Shown here: piece after piece, positions 1-5,862 of the stretch
Layout: every line of letters begins with the position of its first letter
Position numbering within the stretch: position 1 is the first letter of the stretch
Assembly: GCA_012519525.1 (NCBI GenBank)
Contig: JAAYQB010000163.1
Coordinates: forward strand, 1 to 5,862
DNA: 5,862 bases
From: Bacteroidales bacterium
Lineage (GTDB): Bacteria > Bacteroidota > Bacteroidia > Bacteroidales > WCHB1-69
Direction: 5' to 3'
Program-made: the position numbers and the translations under genes
The notes under the pieces: model-generated
What the model was told of the DNA's origin: nothing
What the model saw: only the letters and a program-made list of their open reading frames with translations
Databases searched by the model: none

Positions 1-8
1 CTCATATT

Positions 9-43
9 GGTTAATTGTTATTTTTACAGTTGCAAAATTAACC
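9..43. repeat. 8-bp perfect inverted repeat next to the terminator
   Basis: GGTTAATT (9-16) and AATTAACC (36-43) are exact reverse complements separated by 19 nt, and directly abut the hairpin at 44-82. This could be a second RNA hairpin or a protein-binding site; its right arm overlaps the candidate minus-strand -7 box. Confidence 0.5.
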
Positions 44-62
44 AAAAAGGGGCTAATTCAAA
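33..62 (-). promoter_or_regulatory. Possible minus-strand promoter at the left edge
   Basis: The minus strand reads TAATTTTG followed by C at 33-40, fitting TAnnTTTG(C), with a TTTG at 59-62 spaced 18 nt upstream. A start around position 26 would leave a short AT-rich leader ending in ATG at 5-3, which could open a gene leaving the window leftward. Such boxes arise often by chance in AT-rich DNA, and the overlapping terminator favours a convergent plus-strand gene instead. Confidence 0.25.
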
Positions 63-85
63 AAAGAATTAAGCCCCTTTTTTTT
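44..85 (+). terminator. Strong hairpin terminator, probably for a plus-strand transcript from the left
   Basis: The arms at 44-59 and 66-82 pair AAAAAGGGGC-TAATTC with GAATTA-A-GCCCCTTTTT, with one bulged A (72) and a 6-nt A loop. On the plus strand a run of eight Ts (78-85) follows the GC block. On the minus strand the T run is only five, so plus is the better orientation, although it could work both ways. The likely user is a convergent gene ending at or before the left edge; an in-frame stop such as TAA at 12-14 would sit 29 nt ahead, similar to the spacings at the other two terminators. A backup terminator for nifJ read-through is also possible. Confidence 0.8.
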
Positions 86-217
86 ACCACCCTAAAAAAC
101 TTTTATCGGACAGCAATGATAAAATTTGAATTTTAAAAAAAATAATTGCATTTAAAAAAAAGCATACTTTTTAGGCAGTTCTCAGAAATTTTATGTAAGC
201 AAAATTAAGGGTGGAAA
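86..217. other. Non-coding spacer between two terminators
   Basis: This stretch is AT-rich with long A runs and no credible ORF. A 7-bp inverted repeat, CCACCCT (87-93) and AGGGTGG (208-214), brackets it. A second inverted pair, CCTAAAAA (91-98) and TTTTTAGG (168-175), overlaps the left arm. A minus-strand TAATTTTG box followed by C (199-207) resembles a -7 element but lacks a matching TTTG upstream. No known RNA family is recognised. Confidence 0.5.
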
Positions 218-256
218 AATAAAAAAAAGAACCTGTCAACAGTAACAGGTCCTTTT
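218..256 (-). terminator. Intrinsic terminator of nifJ
   Basis: A hairpin with arms at 225-236 and 245-256 pairs AAAAG-A-ACCTGT with ACAGGT-C-CTTTT, with one A/C mismatch and an 8-nt loop (237-244). Read on the minus strand it is followed by a run of Ts (plus-strand A run 221-228, then more A/T). It begins 28 nt after the nifJ stop codon, as expected for its terminator. Confidence 0.88.
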
Positions 257-283
257 GGTTAATAGTTATTTTCAGAAAGAAAT

Positions 284-3200
284 TTATTTTCCTTCTGCTA
301 ATTTCTTATAGTTATTGTAACGCCATTTTGCATTTTCTTCGGTTGCTTTAAACAATACTTTTGCTTCTTCGGGGAAAGTTGCAATTAAAGAATTATAGCG
401 TACTTCGCTCATAATAAAGTTTTGGAATTTGCTCCAGTCGGGTTCTTTGCTATCAAGGATAAAAGGATTTTCTCCTTTTTGTTCCAACTCGGGATTATAA
501 CGCCACAAGTGCCAATATCCGCTTTCGACAGCTAATCTTTCTTGCTCTTGCGAACGTCCCATTCCTGCTTTAATTCCATGGTTAATACATGGTGAATAAG
601 CAATAATTAAAGATGGTCCTTCGTATGCTTCAGCTTCTTTGATTGCTTTAAGGAATTGTGCTTGACTTGCTCCCATAGCTACTTGAGCAACATATACATA
701 TCCGTAAGTTTTTGCTATCATACCAAGGTCTTTTTTACGTATCTTTTTCCCTGATGTAGCAAATTTAGCTACGGCTCCCGCCGGTGTCGCTTTCGACGAC
801 TGACCTCCCGTATTGGAATAAACTTCCGTGTCTAATACCAATACATTTACGTTTTCTCCCGATGCCAATACGTGGTCTAAGCCTCCAAAACCAATATCGT
901 ATGCCCAACCGTCTCCTCCGAATATCCATTGTGATTTTTTAGCAAGATAATGTTTCAATCCGATTATTTCTTTGCAATAACTGCATTTGCATTTCTCGGC
1001 TATCTCAATAATTTGATCTCCTATTTTCTTACTATTAATCGTATTTTCACGATTTTCTATCCATTGTTTGAAAAGAGATTTTAATTCATCCGAACAATCT
1101 TTGCATGCGGTCATCGCTTCTGTCATAATACGCTCGATTCTATCTCTCATCTGACGAGTAGCGATAGCCATTCCAAAGCCATATTCTGCGTTGTCTTCAA
1201 ACAAGGAATTAGCCCATGCAGGTCCAAATCCTGAACGTTTATTCGCACAATAAGGTGTTGCAGGTGCCGAACCTCCATAAATAGAAGAACAGCCTGTTGC
1301 ATTTGCTACCATCATTTGCTCACCAAACAATTGAGTAATACATTTAATATAGGGTGTTTCACCACAGCCTGCGCAAGCTCCGGAAAACTCAAACAAAGGT
1401 TGTGCAAATTGACTGTTTTTAACGTTAGCTGTTTTATCAATTAAATGATCTTTATAAGTTACTTTATGTTGTGCATATTCCCAATGATCTATTTCTTGCA
1501 TTTGTGTTGCAAGAGGTTTCATTTCTAATGCTTTTACTTTAGCAGGACATACATCGGCACAGTTTCCGCAACCTGTACAATCTAAAACTGAAACTTGCAT
1601 ACGGAAATGCATACCCGCCATTTCTTTCGGATTCTTGATTTCAATTGATTTCATTCCTTTCGGAGATTTTTTCAACTCTTCGGCATCCATTACTACCGGA
1701 CGAATAGCTGCATGAGGACATACTAACGAACATTGATTACATTGAATACAATTTTCGGGTATCCATTGCGGAACGTTTACTGCAATTCCACGTTTTTCGT
1801 AAGCGGTTGTTCCTGCAGGGAAAGTTCCGTCTTCTCTACCTAAAAATGTACTTACAGGAAGATCGTTTCCTTTTTGTGCTATCATAGGTTCCATAATATT
1901 TTTAACAAAATCAGGAATATTACGATTGTCTTTTTCCGATTTAAGTGTAATATGAGCCCATTCAGCCGGAATATTTACTTTTATAACATCTCCGCCACGT
2001 TCGACTGCTGCATAATTCATCTTTACAATATCCTTACCTTTACGTTCGTAAGATTTAACAATGAATTTTTTCATTTGATCTACCGCTAAATCGTAAGGTA
2101 TAACTTTCGATATTTTAAAGAATGCCGATTGAAGAATGGTGTTTGTACGTCCACCTAAACCTATTTCTTCCGCTATAGCTGTTGCATCAATAATATACAT
2201 ATTGATTTTATTGGTTGCTAAATATTTTTTCACATGATCGGGAAGTTGTTTCAAGGTTTCTTCTGCACTCCATGGAGAGTTGTATAAAAATGTTCCTCCT
2301 TTTTTCAATCCTCTTAAACAATCATATTTATTAATATAAGATGGGACGTGTACTGCTACAAAATCCGGAGTTCCAACTAAGTAAGGAGCTTTAATCGGAT
2401 GATCGCCAAAACGTAAGTGAGAGCAAGTAAAACCTCCCGATTTCTTACTGTCATATTCAAAATAAGCTTGACTGTATTTATCGGTATTGTCTCCGATAAT
2501 TTTAATTGAGTTTTTATTTGCACCTACCGTTCCGTCAGCACCTAAGCCATAGAATTTTGCTTCGAATGTTCCTTTCGGCAATACAAAAATATCGGGTAAC
2601 AATGGGAGAGATTTATGGGTAACATCGTCAACGATACTTATTGTAAATTGATTTTTAGGATTTTTTGATGCTAAATTTTGGAATACGGAAAGGATATGAG
2701 AAGGAGTTGTATCTTTAGAAGATAAACCGTAACGTCCGCCTATTATCAAAGGTTTTTTGTTTGTCGGTATGTCTTTACAATTAGCAAAAGCTTCAACAAC
2801 ATCAAGGTATAAAGGATCGCCGTTTGCACCTTGTTCTTTGGTACGGTCGAGGACACAAATACGCTTTACTGTTTCGGGAAGCACTTTGCCTAAATAGCTA
2901 ACCGAGAACGGACGGTATAGATGTACATCTATGGCACCCACTTTTTTCCCTTCTTTGTTCAATTTATCCACTACAGTATGTATTGTTTCGGTGATTGAAC
3001 CCATAGCAATAATGATGTCTGTAGCGTCTTTTGCTCCATAATAAGTAAAAGGTGCATATTTACGACCTGTTATTTTACTCATTTCTTTCATATAGTCTGC
3101 TACTACATCGGGAAGTGCGTCGTAAAATTTATTTTGAACTTCACGAGTTTGAAAATAAATATCCGGATTTTGTGCTGTTCCTCTTGTTACAAGTTTTTCG

Positions 3201-3832
3201 GGATTAAGAGCATTATCGCGATATGCTTTTAATGCTTTTTTATCTATTAATTTAGCTACTTTTTCTTGATTCGTAACTTCCACTTTTTGTACTTCATGTG
3301 AAGTGCGGAATCCGTCAAAAAAGTGAAGAAAAGGAATACGCGTTTTGATTGCCGATAAGTGTGCTACCGGAGCTAAATCCATGATTTCTTGTACTGAACC
3401 GGTTGCTATCATTGCAAATCCTGTTTGTCGAGTACTCATTACATCGGAATGATCACCGAAAATAGAAAGAGCTTGAGCTGCCAATGATCTTGCCGATACG
3501 TGAAAAACTGCCGGAAGTAATTCTCCTGAAATTTTATACATATTAGGTATCATAAGCAACAATCCTTGAGACGCTGTAAAGGTAGATGTCAACGCTCCTG
3601 CTTGTAGTGAACCATGAACAGCTCCTGCTGCTCCTGCTTCCGATTGCATTTCGACTACTTTAACCGGTTCTCCAAAAATATTTTTTCTTCCCAATGCTGA
3701 CCACTCGTCAATGTATTCTGCCATAGTAGAAGAAGGAGTAATAGGATAAATAGCGGCTACTTCGCTAAACATATACGCAACGTGAGCTGCTGCATAGTTA
3801 CCATCACATGTCATAAATTTTTTTTCTGCCAT
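284..3832 (-). CDS. nifJ: Pyruvate:ferredoxin (flavodoxin) oxidoreductase, single-chain
   Basis: This cytoplasmic enzyme (EC 1.2.7.1) converts pyruvate and CoA to acetyl-CoA and CO2 and passes electrons to ferredoxin or flavodoxin. The 1182 residues match the single-chain family length. By analogy with the Desulfovibrio africanus enzyme: the N-terminal domain carries YPITPSS (29-35), Glu65 in EMQSEAGAAGAVHGS and Arg115 in HVSAR, which contact TPP and substrate. Transketolase-C-like and CoA-side domains follow (about 260-630). A two-cluster ferredoxin domain has Cys695/698/701/705 and Cys752/755/758/762. The TPP domain supplies proximal-cluster ligands Cys820, Cys823, Cys848 and Cys1082, and the GDG (973-975) to Asn1007 motif. 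All expected ligands are present. The long D. africanus C-terminal extension appears absent. The ATG at 3832 fits the family N-terminus; its leader is AT-rich without Shine-Dalgarno. Transcription is probably monocistronic: an upstream gene's terminator lies at about 3967-4004 and its own at about 218-256. Unusual: extra cysteines at 910, 913, 948, 950 and 953. Confidence 0.98.
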   Translation of the reverse strand: MAEKKFMTCDGNYAAAHVAYMFSEVAAIYPITPSSTMAEYIDEWSALGRKNIFGEPVKVVEMQSEAGAAGAVHGSLQAGALTSTFTASQGLLLMIPNMYKISGELLPAVFHVSARSLAAQALSIFGDHSDVMSTRQTGFAMIATGSVQEIMDLAPVAHLSAIKTRIPFLHFFDGFRTSHEVQKVEVTNQEKVAKLIDKKALKAYRDNALNPEKLVTRGTAQNPDIYFQTREVQNKFYDALPDVVADYMKEMSKITGRKYAPFTYYGAKDATDIIIAMGSITETIHTVVDKLNKEGKKVGAIDVHLYRPFSVSYLGKVLPETVKRICVLDRTKEQGANGDPLYLDVVEAFANCKDIPTNKKPLIIGGRYGLSSKDTTPSHILSVFQNLASKNPKNQFTISIVDDVTHKSLPLLPDIFVLPKGTFEAKFYGLGADGTVGANKNSIKIIGDNTDKYSQAYFEYDSKKSGGFTCSHLRFGDHPIKAPYLVGTPDFVAVHVPSYINKYDCLRGLKKGGTFLYNSPWSAEETLKQLPDHVKKYLATNKINMYIIDATAIAEEIGLGGRTNTILQSAFFKISKVIPYDLAVDQMKKFIVKSYERKGKDIVKMNYAAVERGGDVIKVNIPAEWAHITLKSEKDNRNIPDFVKNIMEPMIAQKGNDLPVSTFLGREDGTFPAGTTAYEKRGIAVNVPQWIPENCIQCNQCSLVCPHAAIRPVVMDAEELKKSPKGMKSIEIKNPKEMAGMHFRMQVSVLDCTGCGNCADVCPAKVKALEMKPLATQMQEIDHWEYAQHKVTYKDHLIDKTANVKNSQFAQPLFEFSGACAGCGETPYIKCITQLFGEQMMVANATGCSSIYGGSAPATPYCANKRSGFGPAWANSLFEDNAEYGFGMAIATRQMRDRIERIMTEAMTACKDCSDELKSLFKQWIENRENTINSKKIGDQIIEIAEKCKCSYCKEIIGLKHYLAKKSQWIFGGDGWAYDIGFGGLDHVLASGENVNVLVLDTEVYSNTGGQSSKATPAGAVAKFATSGKKIRKKDLGMIAKTYGYVYVAQVAMGASQAQFLKAIKEAEAYEGPSLIIAYSPCINHGIKAGMGRSQEQERLAVESGYWHLWRYNPELEQKGENPFILDSKEPDWSKFQNFIMSEVRYNSLIATFPEEAKVLFKATEENAKWRYNNYKKLAEGK

Positions 3833-3887
3833 AATTATAGTGTTATTTAGTTATTTACAAAAATGTATTTGATTAATTTTTTTTTTG

Positions 3888-3922
3888 CAAATTTACATAA
3901 AATTTCTTGAATTTAAAACAAA
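3888..3922 (-). promoter_or_regulatory. Candidate Bacteroidota-type promoter for nifJ
   Basis: On the minus strand TAAATTTG (3888-3895), followed by C, matches the Bacteroides -7 consensus TAnnTTTG exactly. A TTTG element (3919-3922) lies 23 nt upstream, slightly beyond the usual 19-21 nt spacing. It would give a leader of about 50 nt. An alternative uses TTTG at 3888-3891 as the -33 element with TACATTTT at about 3860-3867, spaced 20 nt. The gap between the upstream terminator and nifJ must hold a promoter; which pair is used is not settled. Confidence 0.45.
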
Positions 3923-3927
3923 TACTT

Positions 3928-3939
3928 GAAATTAATTTC
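3928..3939. promoter_or_regulatory. 12-bp perfect palindrome upstream of nifJ
   Basis: GAAATTAATTTC reads the same on both strands. It lies just upstream of the candidate -33 element (3919-3922) of nifJ, where an activator or repressor could bind. It is entirely AT apart from the end bases, so chance is a serious alternative. Confidence 0.3.
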
Positions 3940-3966
3940 TCTATTATTCTTGTTACATATTTACTC

Positions 3967-4004
3967 AAAAAAAAAGAGAGTGCCCGTTATTGAACACTCT
4001 CTTT
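3967..4004 (-). terminator. Intrinsic terminator of the lipoprotein-barrel operon
   Basis: The arms at 3973-3982 and 3995-4004 (AAAGAGAGTG and CACTCTCTTT) are perfectly complementary, with a 12-nt loop. Read on the minus strand, the hairpin is followed by a T run (plus-strand As from 3975 down to 3967). It lies 19 nt beyond the barrel gene's stop and separates this operon from nifJ. Confidence 0.92.
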
Positions 4005-4022
4005 ACTAATTGATTATTTTAT

Positions 4023-4895
4023 TTAAAAATAGATATGCAAATTTAAGAAACCTGCAGGATTAACATTGAATCCTGTACGATAAGGAGTAAGTGGTCTTTC
4101 AGCAACAAAAACTTGATCGGCTCGCCATGTTTCGCCCGCTCCTATTTCTTCCGATGTATATTTTCCACCTAGATATAAATCAAATTCTCCTCCTAAAGAT
4201 ACATTTTTAGAGATAAAGAAGTCTACTCCTGTAAATAATCCTCCTCCATAAGTAAGAGTATTTCCGCCTCGTACTTCTAACACTCTAACTGCCGGATTAA
4301 TAGTTCCTCCGGCAAAATCAGATGTAGTGGGTTTTTGATTTGTTTTGCTGATAGCATTACCATAGGTATAAAATTCTCTATGAAAATTATAAGCAATAAA
4401 TAGTTCCGCTCCCGCATAACCTTGCACACGCCATAATGTTCTACGCATTTCAGCGCCAATTCCTAATTCAAACTCTGTATTTCTATCTCTCATTACATCT
4501 ACGGTTTGTGCAGAAGTGAGCCAACTATTGGCAAGAGGATCTAAAAGATTAGCAACATCGTCAAAAACAAAATCACGTATTGTGGTATTATTAATTCCTA
4601 AGCCGAATCTTGCTCTTAAAGCTAAGTTATCGGTTAAAAAATACTTCCAAAAAACGGTAGGAAATAAAGAGAAACTTCGATGTGACGGCTCTACTATACT
4701 ATTTGCAGGAAAGCCGAATGTACCATTGGCACTATAGCTGTTGCCTACAAATTTAATAATAGTTGCCATATCGAAACCTAAAGCATTTTCTCCTTTTTTA
4801 GGAAATAATTCACTTAAATCTTTTTTCGCATCTTGTGCTTGCGATGCAGATAGTGCGAAAAATAGCGATATAACAATTACAATTAATTTCTTCAT
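4023..4895 (-). CDS. Secreted outer-membrane beta-barrel family protein
   Basis: A 290-residue protein of unrecognised specific function, probably an outer-membrane barrel. Seen directly: a signal peptide with MKK, a hydrophobic core at about 4-17, and a likely signal peptidase I site after Ser-Gln-Ala (residues 18-20). No lipobox cysteine is present. The mature part has repeated alternating hydrophobic/polar, Gly- and aromatic-rich stretches suited to beta-strands, for example about 73-100, 140-172, 214-244 and 275-290. It ends NLHIYF, a C-terminal aromatic typical of barrels recognised by the BAM machinery. Size suggests roughly 8-10 strands, in the style of Bacteroidota porin-family or OMP_b-brl proteins; the strand count is inference. 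No OmpA-type peptidoglycan domain, TonB box or plug is visible. It starts 26 nt after the lipoprotein stop, with no room for a promoter in that gap, so the two are probably co-transcribed. A strong terminator lies 19 nt past its stop. Confidence 0.88.
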   Translation of the reverse strand: MKKLIVIVISLFFALSASQAQDAKKDLSELFPKKGENALGFDMATIIKFVGNSYSANGTFGFPANSIVEPSHRSFSLFPTVFWKYFLTDNLALRARFGLGINNTTIRDFVFDDVANLLDPLANSWLTSAQTVDVMRDRNTEFELGIGAEMRRTLWRVQGYAGAELFIAYNFHREFYTYGNAISKTNQKPTTSDFAGGTINPAVRVLEVRGGNTLTYGGGLFTGVDFFISKNVSLGGEFDLYLGGKYTSEEIGAGETWRADQVFVAERPLTPYRTGFNVNPAGFLNLHIYF

Positions 4896-4921
4896 ATTAT
4901 ATTATTTATTTTTTAAGTTAA

Positions 4922-5839
4922 TTATTCGATTTCATAAATAAGTGCGTCTTGTGCATATTCGAAATCCTCATTCGTGTAATCTACATTATATAGCGTTTTT
5001 GTTACATCTAATTTGTAGTTGTAAAGATATTTTTTATCTAATATTCTGTTTTCGAATTCTAATATTTGCTCGCTTTCTATTTTTACTTCTGCTTGTCCTT
5101 TATCAACCATTGGAACATCTATTGAATATTTTCCCCCCGAAGTTGTTTTCACTGTTTTGCTTTGTTTAAATTCTCTTCCATACGTATCATACGATGTAAT
5201 AGTTACATATAAAGAAACACCTTCTATCATAGGAACAAAAACTGAAATGGTAGGTGGTACAGTAGTATCTTTGTTTTCTTTTTCCTCTTTCCAATAAGTA
5301 AGTGTCCCTGAGAGCTTAACTGTAGAGTTAGGAGTAAAAGTCATTGCATTAGGGTCTACATTATCAACAACATACGTATCTTCTATTTTAACTGTTTCGG
5401 TAGAATATCCTTTTCCTAAATCATTTTTTACAATGGGAACAAGTGCAAATTGCGTACGTGTAAATGCAGTATCATCAGTGATAGCATCAATAACATCATA
5501 TATAAAACTTTCAACAGTTATAGTAGCATTTACTCCCGACGATACGATAGGAACATTAACGGAGAAACTTCCCTTTTTATCAATTTTCGTTGTTATTACG
5601 TAATTTCCGGCTGAAACATTGTTAGGATCATAATCAACATAAGGGATAGCAATTGAAACGGTTAGCCCTTCAGGTACATATTCAAGGACAGCATTCGTTT
5701 TATCTAATTCAGCATAGAAAGTTCCCTTAAGTGTTACGGTAGGCAGCGTAGACAGATCTAAAGGATCTGATAACTCGTATTTTTTACATGCAGTAAAAAG
5801 AATGGCAATCATTACCATTAACATAAATTTTCTGTTCAT
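4922..5839 (-). CDS. Lipoprotein with two tandem beta-rich modules
   Basis: A 305-residue protein that I do not recognise as a named family. Residues 1-18 form a lipoprotein signal: MNRK, a hydrophobic core, then LFTAC with the acylated cysteine at 18. The Phe at -3 is slightly off the classic lipobox but tolerable. The mature start CKKYELSD has no clear acidic surface-export signal, so the side of the membrane it faces is open. The rest is Val/Thr/Ile-rich beta sequence in two similar halves: VTLKGTF (35-41) matches VKLSGTL (174-180), GSFSVNVPIV (90-99) matches GKYSIDVPMV (236-245), and the ends KIEDTYVVDNVD (151-162) and KLDVTKTLYNVD (276-287) also align. The pattern suggests Ig-like or carboxypeptidase-regulatory-like sandwiches (inference). 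It is the first gene of a probable operon with the barrel protein. Only 23 nt lie upstream in the window, so its promoter is not seen and other genes could precede it. Confidence 0.9.
   Translation of the reverse strand: MNRKFMLMVMIAILFTACKKYELSDPLDLSTLPTVTLKGTFYAELDKTNAVLEYVPEGLTVSIAIPYVDYDPNNVSAGNYVITTKIDKKGSFSVNVPIVSSGVNATITVESFIYDVIDAITDDTAFTRTQFALVPIVKNDLGKGYSTETVKIEDTYVVDNVDPNAMTFTPNSTVKLSGTLTYWKEEKENKDTTVPPTISVFVPMIEGVSLYVTITSYDTYGREFKQSKTVKTTSGGKYSIDVPMVDKGQAEVKIESEQILEFENRILDKKYLYNYKLDVTKTLYNVDYTNEDFEYAQDALIYEIE
4976..5320 (-). repeat. Second copy of the lipoprotein's internal module
   Basis: Residues about 174-288 of the lipoprotein. They share with the first module the order VxLxGT, then a ValPro-containing strand (VFVPMIEGV), then G-K-Y-S-I-D-V-P-M-V, then K-x-x-x-T-x-x-x-x-N-V-D. 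The copies are diverged at protein level. This is a domain duplication, not a recent DNA repeat. Confidence 0.7.
5351..5737 (-). repeat. First copy of the lipoprotein's internal module
   Basis: Residues about 35-163 of the lipoprotein. Anchor motifs are VTLKGTF (35-41), the Pro-containing strand VSIAIPYV (61-68), GSFSVNVPIV (90-99) and KIEDTYVVDNVD (151-162). They match the second half in the same order, with spacings of about 139-146 residues at the first two strong anchors. Confidence 0.7.
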
Positions 5840-5862
5840 TTCTTAATTTTTTTAGTTATTTA

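Noticed and set aside
92..151. 19-codon minus-strand ORF in the spacer downstream of nifJ
   Set aside because: It is short, translates A/T runs into Phe/Lys-rich sequence, and has nothing to separate it from chance.
1874..2089. 71-codon plus-strand ORF
   Set aside because: It lies wholly inside nifJ on the opposite strand, its product is low-complexity Phe/Ile/Asn-rich, and nifJ is intact with full family motifs across it.
284..3832. Possibility that the PFOR-like protein is a 2-oxoglutarate or indolepyruvate oxidoreductase
   Set aside because: Those are usually split or shorter, and this protein has the full single-chain PFOR architecture with the ferredoxin domain and the PFOR-type TPP and substrate motifs.
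4277..4459. 60-codon minus-strand ORF in another frame
   Set aside because: It is embedded in the barrel gene, whose frame carries a signal peptide and barrel pattern; there is no independent support.
4516..4941. Two plus-strand ORFs (4516-4737 and 4741-4941)
   Set aside because: Both lie antisense over the barrel gene and have no recognisable domain or leader.
4942..5169. 75-codon plus-strand ORF with a Leu/Phe-rich product
   Set aside because: It is antisense to the lipoprotein 3' end. The hydrophobicity comes from the complement of Lys/Glu-rich codons, not from a real membrane protein.
1..5862. Mobile element, CRISPR array, tRNA or rRNA
   Set aside because: No transposase or integrase motif, no regularly spaced direct repeats, and no cloverleaf or rRNA-like sequence was seen on either strand.

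Overview
The window is AT-rich and all of its clear genes lie on the minus strand. It looks like the chromosome of an anaerobic member of the Bacteroidota, probably Bacteroidales-like. Four things point that way: near-G-free leaders with no Shine-Dalgarno sequence ahead of each ATG; promoter-like TAnnTTTG(C) boxes of the Bacteroides type; a single-chain pyruvate:ferredoxin oxidoreductase; and a lipoprotein plus outer-membrane-barrel pair typical of Bacteroidota envelopes. The assignment rests on these traits, not on a database match.

Layout in the direction of minus-strand transcription (right to left). First is a small operon of two envelope genes. It begins with a 305-residue lipoprotein (5839 to 4922) built from two copies of one beta-rich module. 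After a 26-nt gap comes a 290-residue secreted protein with the features of an outer-membrane beta-barrel (4895 to 4023). The operon ends in a strong intrinsic terminator (about 3967-4004). A roughly 130-nt promoter-bearing gap follows, then nifJ (3832 to 284), an intact 1182-residue pyruvate:ferredoxin oxidoreductase with all TPP and Fe-S ligands in place and its own terminator (about 218-256). The remaining left end (1-217) is non-coding. It holds a second strong hairpin terminator (44-85), an adjacent 8-bp inverted repeat (9-43), and possible promoter boxes.

nifJ and the envelope operon are separated by a terminator and a promoter, so they look like independent transcription units with no evident shared role. 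NifJ supplies acetyl-CoA and reduced ferredoxin for fermentative energy metabolism in the cytoplasm. The lipoprotein and barrel probably act together, or at least are made together, at the outer membrane; their function is not recognisable from sequence.

I see no mobile element, CRISPR array, tRNA, rRNA or defence system. The points most worth a second look are a five-cysteine cluster in a variable part of NifJ, the internal duplication of the lipoprotein, a leader motif shared by nifJ and the lipoprotein gene, and the unexplained hairpins and promoter-like boxes downstream of nifJ.
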